DNA of 64,000 bases, from NCBI GenBank assembly GCA_017889585.1, contig JAGFZX010000002.1:62001-126000 (forward strand), read 5' to 3'. This document shows, piece by piece, positions 53,588-61,110 of this stretch. Position numbers and translations under genes: made by a program. The notes beneath the pieces were generated by a model. That model worked only from the letters and a program-made list of their open reading frames with translations. It was not told the DNA's origin and ran no database searches. Each line of letters begins with the position of its first letter. The first letter of the stretch is position 1. Source of the stretch: Bacillota bacterium. Its GTDB lineage: Bacteria; Bacillota; Negativicutes; DSM-13327.

Positions 53588-53700
53588 TTAGGCAAACCTT
53601 CCTAAAGGGAGGGACGCAAAGCCGTGGGTCTAAAGACATTTTAGTCTATGATTGCCAGGTTGCATCAATTACTCTATGTGATGCTATCTGGTGTTTTTTT
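53588..53700 (+). ncRNA. Cyclic-di-GMP-I (GEMM) riboswitch with overlapping terminator
   Basis: Conserved GEMM-I elements: GGCAAACC, then GGGACGCAAAGCC, and GCCAGGTTGC at the 3' side. The 3' strand CCAGGTTGCATCA (53655-53667) can also pair with TGATGCTATCTGG (53679-53691), followed by a T-run. Aptamer and terminator thus exclude each other, which predicts that c-di-GMP turns the downstream ORF on (inference). Confidence 0.9.
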
Positions 53701-53732
53701 ATTTCTATATAATAAAAGGAGGCATTATTATT

Positions 53733-53852
53733 ATGAATGAAGCCGAGGTCCAATGTGAGATGAGCAAGGATGAACTTGAAGAATTTATTATGACTATACC
53801 TCAAATCTTAAAGGAACTTGAAGAATGTGTTTTAGGGGAAAAAGATGATTAA
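53733..53852 (+). CDS. 39-aa acidic protein under c-di-GMP riboswitch
   Basis: ATG 53733 behind AAAGGAGG; MNEAEVQCEMSKDELEEFIM, then a second helical half with one Cys and an acidic tail ending GEKDD. No family recognised. The RBS is strong, a dedicated riboswitch lies upstream, and a terminator (53853-53887) directly follows the stop, so this is a one-gene transcription unit for a very small protein. The helical, acidic nature recalls Spo0E-like proteins, but the SQxxD motif is absent. Confidence 0.7.
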   Translation: MNEAEVQCEMSKDELEEFIMTIPQILKELEECVLGEKDD

Positions 53853-53887
53853 TAATCTACATAGATTTTAATGTAGATTATTTTTAA
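53853..53887 (+). terminator. Terminator after the 39-aa gene
   Basis: AATCTACAT pairs with ATGTAGATT followed by ATTTTTA. Confidence 0.85.
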
Positions 53888-54068
53888 AATGTAAATTAGA
53901 GTTGTTTAAGTGCAAGAATGGCATTAAAAAGTAGTCGCACATGGAAAACAGCTTGCTGAAAAGTCGTAAGTATAGATTTTATTACTGCTTTATGCGGCAT
54001 GACTAGGTACAATCTCTGAGTGAGTTAGCCGCATCAAGAGTGTTTATGTACATTATCATGTAAAAAAA

Positions 54069-54091
54069 TGCCCGGCTTAGTTGCCGGGCTG
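54069..54091 (-). terminator. Minus-strand terminator without an obvious gene
   Basis: Read on the minus strand: GCCCGGC-aac-taaGCCGGGC followed by ATTTTTTA. No minus-strand ORF is seen upstream of it within 500 bp. Confidence 0.5.
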
Positions 54092-54199
54092 AGTGGAAGG
54101 TAATTAATAAAGGAAACTATTGTTATATTTATGGAATTAAAATACATTTATGTTGGCATAAATATAATCTGGAGTTATATCCAATTTATACTTTGAACT

Positions 54200-54228
54200 G
54201 CGCAAACAAGAGATTGCGCTTTATTTTT
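54200..54228 (+). terminator. Plus-strand terminator in gene-free stretch
   Basis: GCGCAA-acaagaga-TTGCGC followed by TTTATTTTT. Confidence 0.6.
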
Positions 54229-54380
54229 CGCCAAAATACTTAAAAATCAAATTGCTAATTAATATACGCTCAAAACCCCAGAATAATCACTTAAAAATTC
54301 GGGAATCTTTAAATTAGAGAATTAAATAGTGACATATTATGTAATTAAAAAATAATGTGCTAAGGGGTGATGACAACAGC

Positions 54381-55736
54381 ATGGCAAATATTAAGTACCG
54401 TTCCATATTAGGAGTGTGTATCGCTGTATTGATTATCGCATTCTGTTTTTCACCGCAATTTCGTACTATTTATGGTCTTCCGCCTCATATACGCATTATT
54501 GAAGGAGAAATCGCCTCATTTAACGTAAATTTTCCTTTAACACTAACTATTAATCCAGAGTTTGGACAAAGTATTAGAGCTCAGTCACCTATGCCAAGTT
54601 ATGCTCTATCTCGACCAGTATTTTTAGAAACACTTAAACTAGGAAATACTATGGTACAATTCAAACTTCTCGGAATTGTACCGATAAGAACGGTTCAAGT
54701 AGATGTCTTACCTTCCATGAAATTAGTTCCGGGAGGCAATTCAATTGGTGTAGTATTACATTCTCGTGGCGTTATTGTAGTTGGCAATTCCCCGATTAAT
54801 ATTGCGGGCGGAGGGGTAGTGACTCCAGCCAAAGATGGAGGTATTAATATTGGAGATGTTATTCTAAGTATCAATGGTATTGCAGTACAAAGCGATAGCC
54901 AAGTAGCAGAGGTTATTGATAATAGTGGCAAAGAAGACGGTATGCTAGATATAATTTTAAAACGTGGTGATAAACAAATTAGTATTAGTATAAAACCAGT
55001 ATTATGTGATGATACAAAACGTTATAGAATTGGGCTATTTGTACGTGATAGTGCTGCTGGTGTAGGAACACTAACTTTTTATGATCCTAAATCTCAAGCT
55101 TATGGTGCATTAGGACATATCATTACAGATAGTGATACCAATCAGCCAATTGATTGCGAGCAAGGGAAAATTGTGGCTGCAAAAGTATCAGGCATACAAC
55201 ATGGCCTTAGAGGTCAGCCAGGTGAAAAAATTGGTGTATTTATTGACGAAGATCAATTATTGGGTAATATACAGAAAAATACCAGATTTGGAATATATGG
55301 AAAGTTGACGGCTGATATTCCGAATGAACTATATCCAGAAGCAATATCAGTGGCTTCTATGAATCAGATTCAAATTGGCAATGCGGAGATGTTAACAGTG
55401 GTAAATGGGCAGGCTATCGAACGGTTTAGTATTGAAATTCAGAAAGTAAATTTACAAGAATCACCGGAAGGTAAGGGGTTAGTCATAAAAGTGACGGATC
55501 CAATTTTACTGGAGAAAACAGGCGGTATAGTACAAGGTATGAGCGGTAGTCCTATAATTCAAAATGGTAAGTTAGTAGGTGCGGTAACACATGTTTTTGT
55601 TCATGATCCGACAAGAGGATATGGATGTTTTATTGATTGGATGCTTATGGAAGTGGGGGCAATTCCTAAAAATGAAAATAAAATAACCAGAAAACTCTTC
55701 ACGTTTTCTGGTTATCCCTTGTTAAAATGTGCTTAA
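54381..55736 (+). CDS. spoIVB: SpoIVB serine peptidase
   Basis: Start ATG 54381; GTG 54357 is an in-frame alternative without RBS. 451 aa with an N-terminal membrane helix (about 7-25), a PDZ domain (about 120-200; GGINIGDVILSINGIAVQSD), and the S55 peptidase domain. Likely catalytic residues: His in YGALGHIITD (about 246) and Ser in GMSGSPIIQNGKLVGAVTH (about 389). It is made in the forespore and triggers pro-sigma-K processing in Bacillus. spo0A, its usual downstream neighbour, is not in this window. Confidence 0.95.
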   Translation: MANIKYRSILGVCIAVLIIAFCFSPQFRTIYGLPPHIRIIEGEIASFNVNFPLTLTINPEFGQSIRAQSPMPSYALSRPVFLETLKLGNTMVQFKLLGIVPIRTVQVDVLPSMKLVPGGNSIGVVLHSRGVIVVGNSPINIAGGGVVTPAKDGGINIGDVILSINGIAVQSDSQVAEVIDNSGKEDGMLDIILKRGDKQISISIKPVLCDDTKRYRIGLFVRDSAAGVGTLTFYDPKSQAYGALGHIITDSDTNQPIDCEQGKIVAAKVSGIQHGLRGQPGEKIGVFIDEDQLLGNIQKNTRFGIYGKLTADIPNELYPEAISVASMNQIQIGNAEMLTVVNGQAIERFSIEIQKVNLQESPEGKGLVIKVTDPILLEKTGGIVQGMSGSPIIQNGKLVGAVTHVFVHDPTRGYGCFIDWMLMEVGAIPKNENKITRKLFTFSGYPLLKCA

Positions 55737-56162
55737 ATGCGCATTAATGCTGAATTATTACTATGAAAAAATGCTTTAAAAAAGGGCGATGATTGCAAAT
55801 TAGATTGCAACCAGCATTTTTTTTGATAGTTAAAGGGGGTTATTAATGTTCAAAAATAATTAAAATTATGGCAAGGGAATGTTATTTTGATATTGAAATT
55901 TTATACATACAAAAAAGAACCAGCCATTAATTTGAAAGCTAAGTGCTTTAATATTCGGCATTGACAGGCTGACTACCGTGTCACAAACGTGTCTTTGATA
56001 TGTCATAATGGACCGTAGTATAATACAAAATGAAATGAGTGTGAATTAAAAACCGCTTACAATTGTAGGCGGTTTTTATGTTGGTAAATGTCGGGAAAAA
56101 AATAAAGGAATTATTTACCTTTTATCGAAGTGTATAAAAAATATTAAAAGGATGTGAAAAAA
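55737..56162 (+). other. Gene-free stretch after spoIVB
   Basis: AACCAGAAAA/TTTTCTGGTT overlaps the end of spoIVB, and AACCGC/GCGGTT with T-run lies at 56048-56077. Between them no ORF with RBS is seen on either strand. Confidence 0.5.
56048..56077 (+). terminator. Terminator before the beta-flower gene
   Basis: AAAACCGC pairs with GCGGTTTT around TTACAATTGTAG. Confidence 0.75.
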
Positions 56163-56525
56163 ATGATTCCTGTATTTAATAAGAATGGTAAAACAATTGC
56201 TTGGTTAAAAGATAGCATTGTCTTTGCTAAAGATGGGAGTAAAGCCCTAGCGTTTATTGAGCAGGAGAATATCTTTAGTTACAGCTCAAAACATCTTGGG
56301 ATATTCCAGAATGGTTATTTTAGAGATAAAAAAGGAGATGCTATCGCGTTTATTAAAGGTGCATCTGGTGATCCTTTCCCTCCAAGACCTGCAATACCAC
56401 CTTTCCCTCCAAGACCATGTATTCCTCCGGAACCACCTACGCCATCAGTACCGTCAGTGTCAGCAAGAGCTTCACTAGCATGGTCACAAACAGATTGGGA
56501 AGCATATATAAATGGAGATGGTTAA
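56163..56525 (+). CDS. 4-fold beta flower domain protein with Pro-rich tail
   Basis: Start ATG 56163, 9 bases after AAGGATG; GTG 56154 is too close to the RBS. 120 aa. Residues 1-75 hold four similar strands-plus-turn units (PVFNKNGKTIAWL, VFAKDGSKALAFI, YSSKHLGIFQNGYF, DKKGDAIAFIKGASGDP), the pattern of the 4-fold beta flower domain. A Pro-rich linker (PPFPPRPCIPPEPPTP) and a short acidic end follow. Function unknown. A terminator follows directly. Confidence 0.75.
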   Translation: MIPVFNKNGKTIAWLKDSIVFAKDGSKALAFIEQENIFSYSSKHLGIFQNGYFRDKKGDAIAFIKGASGDPFPPRPAIPPFPPRPCIPPEPPTPSVPSVSARASLAWSQTDWEAYINGDG

Positions 56526-56563
56526 TCAGTTATTTAGAAAGTACTAAATATTAGCGAGAGTAT

Positions 56564-56588
56564 CCGCCCTTAATGGGCGGTTTTATTT
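56564..56588 (+). terminator. Terminator after the beta-flower gene
   Basis: CCGCCC-ttaat-GGGCGG followed by TTTTATTT. Confidence 0.85.
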
Positions 56589-56616
56589 ATGTTTAAATAC
56601 AAGAGAGGTGTGTACT

Positions 56617-56835
56617 ATGAAAGCGTATTGCCTCTAAGAAAGATGAGTATATCATGACATTAATGGTTGTAAAGCTGATGCAATCTATTGTAGTACAGAC
56701 CTGTTTTGTGTGTCATATAAACGCACGGACGAGAATGATTATAAGCAACTGATGGGGGAGAGTGAGCCAAAGGGATATAAGAAGAATGGGAAATTTTTTC
56801 AGCCAAAGTATCTGGTAATACATATATATGTGTAA
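56617..56835 (+). pseudogene. DUF1540-like gene with two in-frame stops
   Basis: ATG 56617 behind AGAGAGGTGTG. The frame reads MKAYCL, stop (TAA 56635), ER, stop (TGA 56644), then VYHDINGCKADAIYCSTDLF and continues to 56835. The Cys spacing and C-x-A-x-x-I fit the small DUF1540 family. The TGA is exactly where related leaders in this region have their second Cys (C-x4-C), so a Cys codon was lost. About 320 bp of non-coding sequence follow. Confidence 0.6.
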
Positions 56836-57155
56836 GTTTAACTAAAGATAATAAAACGTTAATTCCTTGTGCCAGCACTTTGGACATACAAAACCTTAGG
56901 GCCAGCGTTTCTGGAATAGATAGGCTTCATACGTTGTCTCATTGACATATTTTCGCTGAAATTTAAATAAACTCAGATGATCCACCTTTACCATAATACC
57001 ACCCTACCCAACCGAACTGGGTTCTTGTATAGATGTCCACGAATTGCACAAAATAGCGATATGTTCGATGGCACTTACCATGTGCTAAGCTCTGAGGGTT
57101 TAGTTTAGAAGCAACAATTTAGCAAGATATATCAAAATGTAAGGAAGGAGTTACT

Positions 57156-57638
57156 ATGAGTAATCAAGTACTATTATGGGCCATGGTAATTATTCCGTTG
57201 CTGAGTCTTTTCTTAATGAAGAAAGAAGATATTAGACGATACATACCCGCTGGATTATTTAGCTCATTCTTGCTTGTAATCTTACAAGAAGTAGGGGTTG
57301 CAAATAGTTGGTGGTATTTTCGAGAAACTATCTACCCTTTAGCTGTTTTTACACCTTTCACTGAGTCGGTTGACCTAATAATACCGATGTGGGTTTTAAA
57401 ATATACCTATGGACGATTTTGGCACTATATTTTATTTGAAATCGTTGGAAATGTAGCTTTTTTCTTTATTATTCTCCCTTGGTTTGCCAGCAGAGGGATT
57501 ATGAGTTGGCCAGCTTATGCTGGGTTAATAGCATTTATTTTCTCAACGGTAATAAATTTGCTTGTGTACCGTTTCCATATGTGGCAGGAAGATGTCTTCG
57601 GTTGTTCGGAGAAAACTGAGGCTTCGGTGGCCTTGTGA
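57156..57638 (+). CDS. CBO0543-family membrane protein
   Basis: A 160-aa protein with five predicted membrane helices (LLWAMVIIPLLSLFLM, AGLFSSFLLVILQEVGV and others), the WYFRETIYPLAVFTPF stretch and WPAYAGLIAFIFSTVINLLV, in line with the CBO0543 family of spore formers. Role unknown. RBS AAGGAAGGAG. C-terminal tail cytoplasmic and polar. Confidence 0.82.
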   Translation: MSNQVLLWAMVIIPLLSLFLMKKEDIRRYIPAGLFSSFLLVILQEVGVANSWWYFRETIYPLAVFTPFTESVDLIIPMWVLKYTYGRFWHYILFEIVGNVAFFFIILPWFASRGIMSWPAYAGLIAFIFSTVINLLVYRFHMWQEDVFGCSEKTEASVAL

Positions 57639-57813
57639 CCAGCGGCCTCTAAACCATTACCCAAAGACCCAAAAGATAAGGATGACGATTTTTAAGTCCG
57701 ACATAATAGCACGTCTTAAGTCGTATGAATAGGGCGGTTTTCTTATACCTGAAATTTACAATCATATTTTCCTTTGATATTGAGAAATCTATTTATCAAA
57801 GGAGTTGATACAA

Positions 57814-57987
57814 TTGTCAGATTTAGAAGATATATTAAAGAGCATTGAAGAATTACGGAATAAGCTTAACAAATTGACGGATGGACTAAAGTTAACAGAT
57901 CCGGAAGTTGTATCATCTAGTCAGATGTTAGACGCGCTACTAAATGAATACCAAAAACTTATGAAAGAAAAAATAAACCACTCGTAA
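57814..57987 (+). CDS. Spo0E-like aspartyl-phosphate phosphatase
   Basis: Start TTG 57814, 9 bases after AAAGGAG; TTG 57805 overlaps the RBS. 57 aa: SDLEDILKSIEELRNKLNKL then LTDPEVVSSSQMLDALLNEY. Helix-turn-helix hairpin with S-S-Q-x-L-D, the Spo0E signature, so it probably dephosphorylates Spo0A-P. Terminator directly after. Confidence 0.82.
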   Translation: MSDLEDILKSIEELRNKLNKLTDGLKLTDPEVVSSSQMLDALLNEYQKLMKEKINHS

Positions 57988-58003
57988 TTTGAGTGGTTTT
58001 CTT
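57976..58003 (+). terminator. Terminator after the Spo0E-like gene
   Basis: AACCACT pairs with AGTGGTT, followed by TTCTT. Overlaps the last codons. Confidence 0.8.
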
Positions 58004-58083
58004 ATAACTAAAAACAGAAGGTACGCTACGCATGCTACTACATTGTAATAATGAACTACAAATATAGGCGTTTTTTTGTATGC

Positions 58084-58112
58084 AAAAAACCACGCCTTGG
58101 TGAAGCGTGGTT
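58084..58112 (-). terminator. Terminator of the minus-strand YjcZ-like gene
   Basis: On the minus strand ACCACGC-ttcaccaag-GCGTGGT followed by TTTTT. Confidence 0.8.
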
Positions 58113-58165
58113 ATAAAAGGGAAGTATATTTGGTTTGGCTGAGTTTGGTGGATAGCTTAGAAAAA

Positions 58166-58273
58166 TTATAAACAAGTGGAAGAATCGTCATCACAACAGC
58201 AGAAAAATAACAAGAGGATGATTATTATAATAATAAAGCCGCCACCGCGGCCGTTTCCAAAACCGAAGCCCAT
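58166..58273 (-). CDS. YjcZ-like 35-aa Gly-rich membrane protein with Cys tail
   Basis: ATG at 58273 (minus) 8 bases after AAAGGAGG. 35 aa: MGFGFGNGRGGGF, an Ile/Leu membrane helix of about 12 residues, then FFCCCDDDSSTCL. Gly-rich head plus one helix is the YjcZ-type small sporulation protein plan; the Cys/Asp tail is typical of Negativicute versions. A minus-strand terminator lies 50 bp downstream, which supports expression from this strand. The only convincing minus-strand gene in the window apart from fragments. Confidence 0.72.
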   Translation of the reverse strand: MGFGFGNGRGGGFIIIIIILLLFFCCCDDDSSTCL

Positions 58274-58434
58274 AAGTATTCCTCCTTTATCGTAGATTAA
58301 TATAGTATATGACAATTGATACAGGAGGTGTGTATCATGTCGCCGGTGATAATTCATTATTTTAATAAAGCAAATAGATAGTTGTAATTACTATGATTGG
58401 CTTTATTTATGTCCAATTATAAACGAGGTGTACC

Positions 58435-58488
58435 ATGACAAAAGTATTTTGTGACAAAAGAGAGTGTTTATATTGTAAAATATTATAA
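58435..58488 (+). pseudogene. DUF1540-like remnant, 17 aa
   Basis: ATG behind ACGAGGTGTACC; MTKVFCDKRECLYCKIL then stop. The leader and first nine codons are nearly the same as at 59569. Only the first Cys pair of the family remains. Confidence 0.45.
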
Positions 58489-58532
58489 AAAATTGGATAT
58501 ACTAAATGTAAGGCTAGATAAGGAGGCACTGT

Positions 58533-58739
58533 ATGAATAAAGAACATATCGATGAATGGACAGAGTTAAATAAATTCGTCCAAAAACTATCCGACGAAGA
58601 TCGGCAAAAATTATACCAAGAATTGAAACGTTCAGGATCAATTGAAAACCCTATTAAATATACCGAAACACATCTTGAGGGTGGTATAGAAGATGTTATG
58701 GAAGAAGAAAATGATGATAAAATAAGTGTATCTGAATAG
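58533..58739 (+). CDS. 68-aa acidic protein, unknown
   Basis: ATG 58533 behind AAGGAGG. Mostly helical (EWTELNKFVQKLSDEDRQKL), ending with an acidic tail (EDVMEEENDDK). No membrane segment, no Cys. Terminator 45 bp downstream. No family recognised, but RBS and terminator support a real gene. Confidence 0.65.
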   Translation: MNKEHIDEWTELNKFVQKLSDEDRQKLYQELKRSGSIENPIKYTETHLEGGIEDVMEEENDDKISVSE

Positions 58740-58783
58740 AATACGAATGGCTGATGGAAGTAAAAAGTAAATGTAATTTTAAG

Positions 58784-58807
58784 CCGTCCAATAAGGGCGG
58801 TTTTATT
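58784..58807 (+). terminator. Terminator after the 68-aa gene
   Basis: CCGTCC-aataa-GGGCGG (one G-U pair) followed by TTTTATTA. Confidence 0.78.
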
Positions 58808-58837
58808 ATATCCAAAATAATAAGAGAGGTATGTACT

Positions 58838-58870
58838 GTGACATATTGCGATGATACCGAGTGCCAGTAG
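58838..58870 (+). pseudogene. DUF1540-like remnant, 10 aa
   Basis: GTG behind AGAGAGGTATG; MTYCDDTECQ then TAG. The frame continues with YNNVFAVINI. Same 5' leader as 56617 and 60167. The following 180 bp to the next gene are AT-rich and show nothing else. Confidence 0.4.
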
Positions 58871-59050
58871 TATAATAATGTATTTGCTGTAATTAATATT
58901 TAATATAATTGTAATAAATTGATTGTATAATTAAAATCAATTTTATTGAGGGCGATATATGTAATGTTATTTTTTGAGTTGGAATTTTGTTAGTATATTA
59001 ATTGCACGTTGATTGCAGGGGATGGATGCATCATAAAGAAAATATAGATT

Positions 59051-59299
59051 GTGGAATGGGAAGCGGGGGCAGGTATTTTGAATGATGTTTTATTAGAAAA
59101 AGAAATATTTAGTTGGGATGAAAAAGATCTAAGGTTTATATCAGCGATTGCAAGAGGGGCAGGCCCTGAATTTGGATTTAAAGAGGCTTATATTTCTAAA
59201 ACGCTGGTAAAGCAATATAAACACCTTGGTATTTTTACAGTTAGGTCAACACTTAATAAAAAAGGTATTAAAATAATGAAATTTCTGCAAAAAAAATAG
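59051..59299 (+). CDS. 82-aa (or 73-aa) protein, possible winged helix
   Basis: GTG 59051 gives 82 aa; TTG 59078, 3 bases after a GGGGGCAGG, gives 73 aa. Product includes NDVLLEKEIFSWDEKDLRFI and a C-terminal ISKTLVKQYKHLGIFTVRST with KKGIKIMKFLQKK. The helix-strand pattern at the end could be a small winged helix, but no family was recognised. Terminator after the stop. Confidence 0.5.
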   Translation: MEWEAGAGILNDVLLEKEIFSWDEKDLRFISAIARGAGPEFGFKEAYISKTLVKQYKHLGIFTVRSTLNKKGIKIMKFLQKK

Positions 59300-59314
59300 T
59301 TTCGTGATAGTTTA

Positions 59315-59342
59315 AGCGTCCTACTTACGGGGTGCTTTTTTA
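59315..59342 (+). terminator. Terminator after 59299
   Basis: AGCGTCC pairs with GGGGTGCT (G-U pairs) followed by six T residues. Confidence 0.65.
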
Positions 59343-59391
59343 TACCCACAAAGGAATTTCAAAGAAAATTGTTAGATATTGACAGAAAGTG

Positions 59392-59529
59392 ATGTGTATT
59401 AATGAGATAATGGAAATGTTTATTATAAGCACAGCAATTTGTATCGGTATTATAATTACATTGTATTGATTGGATATTGCTGGATATAAAGAAGATAAGT
59501 CTGAAGATTATTATAATCGTGAGCCATAA
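59392..59529 (+). pseudogene. Small membrane ORF interrupted by TGA
   Basis: MCINEIMEMF then a hydrophobic helix (IISTAICIGIIITLY), TGA at 59467-59469, and in the same frame LDIAGYKEDKSEDYYNREP to the TAA at 59527. A terminator starts at the end (59521-59541). Without the TGA this would be a 45-aa single-span membrane protein. Confidence 0.45.
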
Positions 59530-59541
59530 GGCTCTTTTCCT
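59521..59541 (+). terminator. Terminator
   Basis: GAGCC-ataa-GGCTC followed by TTTTCCTTTT. Confidence 0.7.
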
Positions 59542-59568
59542 TTTATACAATTACAAACGAGGTGTATT

Positions 59569-59750
59569 ATGACAAAAGTATTTTGTGACAACAGATAATG
59601 TTTTATTATGTTACACCTGAGTGTGTAGCAAGAGAGATGGCATACGAGTGAGGGGGGTGTACTGCTTATCGGAGGCTTAAGAATGATACGCCTTTGGGAT
59701 ATAATCGTTTGTTATGTCTATTATGTAATAATTGGCAGGATTTTAAATGA
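59569..59750 (+). pseudogene. DUF1540-like remnant plus unidentified Cys-containing remnant
   Basis: ATG 59569 behind ACGAGGTG gives MTKVFCDNR then TAA. Downstream, another frame reads VTPECVAREMAYE, TGA, GGCTAYRRLKNDTPLGYNRL and LCLLCNNWQDFK to TGA at about 59750. Cys-x2-Cys suggests a metal site in the ancestor. Neither part is translatable as one protein. Confidence 0.35.
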
Positions 59751-59788
59751 AAATGACAAATATACTAGATAGAAAGGTGGTTATATAA

Positions 59789-60124
59789 ATGAATAATCGA
59801 CATTCTATCTGTCTTAAATGTAAAAGCGGTAATTTGACTGTAAAAATGAAAAAAGAAAGAACTATATTGTCGTCGTTATTTGTATGGCTGTCAGGGAGTG
59901 GGATATTACTATTTATTCTTGGATTAATCCTTATAATTTTAGTTCCCGACGATCAACCTATTACAAGCCTTAGCAATGATGATTTAGGCTATATAATTAC
60001 AGTGGTAGGTATGATAATAGTTTTTCCTTATGTATTTTATAGGAATCGTACAGTGAGTGTAAAAAAATATAACTGTATAGAATGTGGATATAAATGGAAA
60101 TATGAAATTAAAAAAGAGCTTTAA
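59789..60124 (+). CDS. 111-aa membrane protein with split zinc ribbon
   Basis: ATG 59789 behind AAAGGTGG. A CLKC pair (residues 8-11) at the N-terminus and CIEC (about 98-101) at the C-terminus flank two membrane helices (about 33-52 and 66-85). Both Cys pairs would face the cytoplasm and could make one zinc ribbon from the two ends. No family recognised. Terminator AAAGAGCTTTAAAGCTCTTT overlaps the stop codon. Confidence 0.7.
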   Translation: MNNRHSICLKCKSGNLTVKMKKERTILSSLFVWLSGSGILLFILGLILIILVPDDQPITSLSNDDLGYIITVVGMIIVFPYVFYRNRTVSVKKYNCIECGYKWKYEIKKEL

Positions 60125-60140
60125 AGCTCTTTTTCTTTTT
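60111..60140 (+). terminator. Terminator overlapping the stop of the 111-aa gene
   Basis: AAAAGAGCTTTAAAGCTCTTTT palindrome then TTCTTTTT. Confidence 0.78.
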
Positions 60141-60166
60141 ACATAAATACAAGAGAGATGTGTATT

Positions 60167-60277
60167 ATGAAAGCCTATTGCCCTGAAGTAAGTTATGAGC
60201 ACCATTTTAGCTGGCAATCGTCTGGGTGGGAAGCTAAGTATACGGTTAAGACAGATAAATTATTGTTTTTGTTTTAG
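60167..60277 (+). CDS. 36-aa chimeric ORF: DUF1540-like start, EAKYT...LF end
   Basis: ATG 60167 behind AGAGAGATG. MKAYCPEVSYEHHFSWQSSG then WEAKYTVKTDKLLFLF. The first residues match the DUF1540-like leaders of this region; the end resembles that of the ORF ending at 61241 (EAKYTRRIDNLFLLF). Looks like a recombination product of two families, probably not functional. Confidence 0.35.
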   Translation: MKAYCPEVSYEHHFSWQSSGWEAKYTVKTDKLLFLF

Positions 60278-60508
60278 GGAACGATTAGAACTACAAGAGG
60301 AAATTAAATAGTGAACAAGGTATGTTCCAACGATACAGGTGGCCCATTTTACGATTGGCCATAAAGATGATTTCAAAGCGCCAATGTTAATCACAATAAT
60401 TTCTTCATGCCGAGCTAGTAAAAGAAGCAAAAATACAAAGCTAATGTTTAATTTCTTAATCATTACCATATACCTGCCCCAAATATTTACTGGAATTTCC
60501 TTGATAGA

Positions 60509-61110
60509 CTATCTTTCAGCAGTTTCTTCAGTTGCCTTATTGGTAACAGCGATAATAGGACAGCCAATTTTTCGCATAATTTTTTACCCGTAATCAAGTT
60601 CTTCAATAATACGCTCCATATTAGCATAGGAGGTAGATTGGTGTAACCCCATTGTCCTCAGGCGTTCTTTACGTATTTCAAATAGTAGGGACGGTTTGAT
60701 CATAAGTACGACAATTTTATGGGGGCCACCTGAAAAAGCTCTAGTGTTGGTGGAATTTCTTTGATCAGGGGTACATTGACAGCTTTGATGCCTTTATGTG
60801 CCAGATACATGCATAATGGAGTTTTGGATGCTTGCGAAACGCCAGTGACGACAATGTTGGCTTGGAGGAGTCCGCGAGGATCTTTACCATCATCAAATTT
60901 TACGGCAAATTCGATAGCATCAATTTTGGCAAAATAGGCTTCATCTACTTTGCGAATTAATCCTGTTTCGTTGCGTAGGGTATTTGAGAGAGTATTGATA
61001 ATGCATTGCAGACCCCATAATGTCTACATTGGGAATCCCTAAGGTTTTGGCAGAGGATTCTAAAGCGCCTTTTAAATCAGTACGCACCAAAGTATACATA
61101 AATGGATATG
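60509..61110 (-). pseudogene. PPDK regulatory protein (kinase/pyrophosphorylase), decayed
   Basis: On the minus strand: [29 protein letters not shown], then after a 2-base loss near 61010 [51 protein letters not shown] and [24 protein letters not shown] interrupts the C-terminus (EELDYG, stop, KIMRKIGCPIIAVTNKA). The P-loop-like N-terminus is missing. The intact protein switches PPDK on and off by phosphorylation. Confidence 0.8.

Larger units (their letters stand above)
53888..54380 (+). other. Gene-free, structured stretch before spoIVB
   Basis: No ORF with RBS on either strand. ATGCGGC (53992-53998) and GCCGCAT (54028-54034) close a 43-nt structure. CCCGGC-ttagtt-GCCGGG (54069-54091) is preceded by an A-run, which makes it a terminator for minus-strand transcription. 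GCGCAA/TTGCGC with TTTATTTTT (54200-54228) is a plus-strand terminator without a gene in front of it. Confidence 0.5.

Noticed and set aside
56644-56646. TGA at a conserved Cys position of the DUF1540-like frame, possible selenocysteine codon
   Set aside because: A TAA lies three codons upstream in the same frame and no SECIS-like hairpin is placed right after the TGA, so simple decay explains it.
60339-60593. 84-aa plus-strand ORF with hydrophobic stretch
   Set aside because: It is antisense to the recognisable C-terminus of the PPDK regulator remnant and has no RBS.
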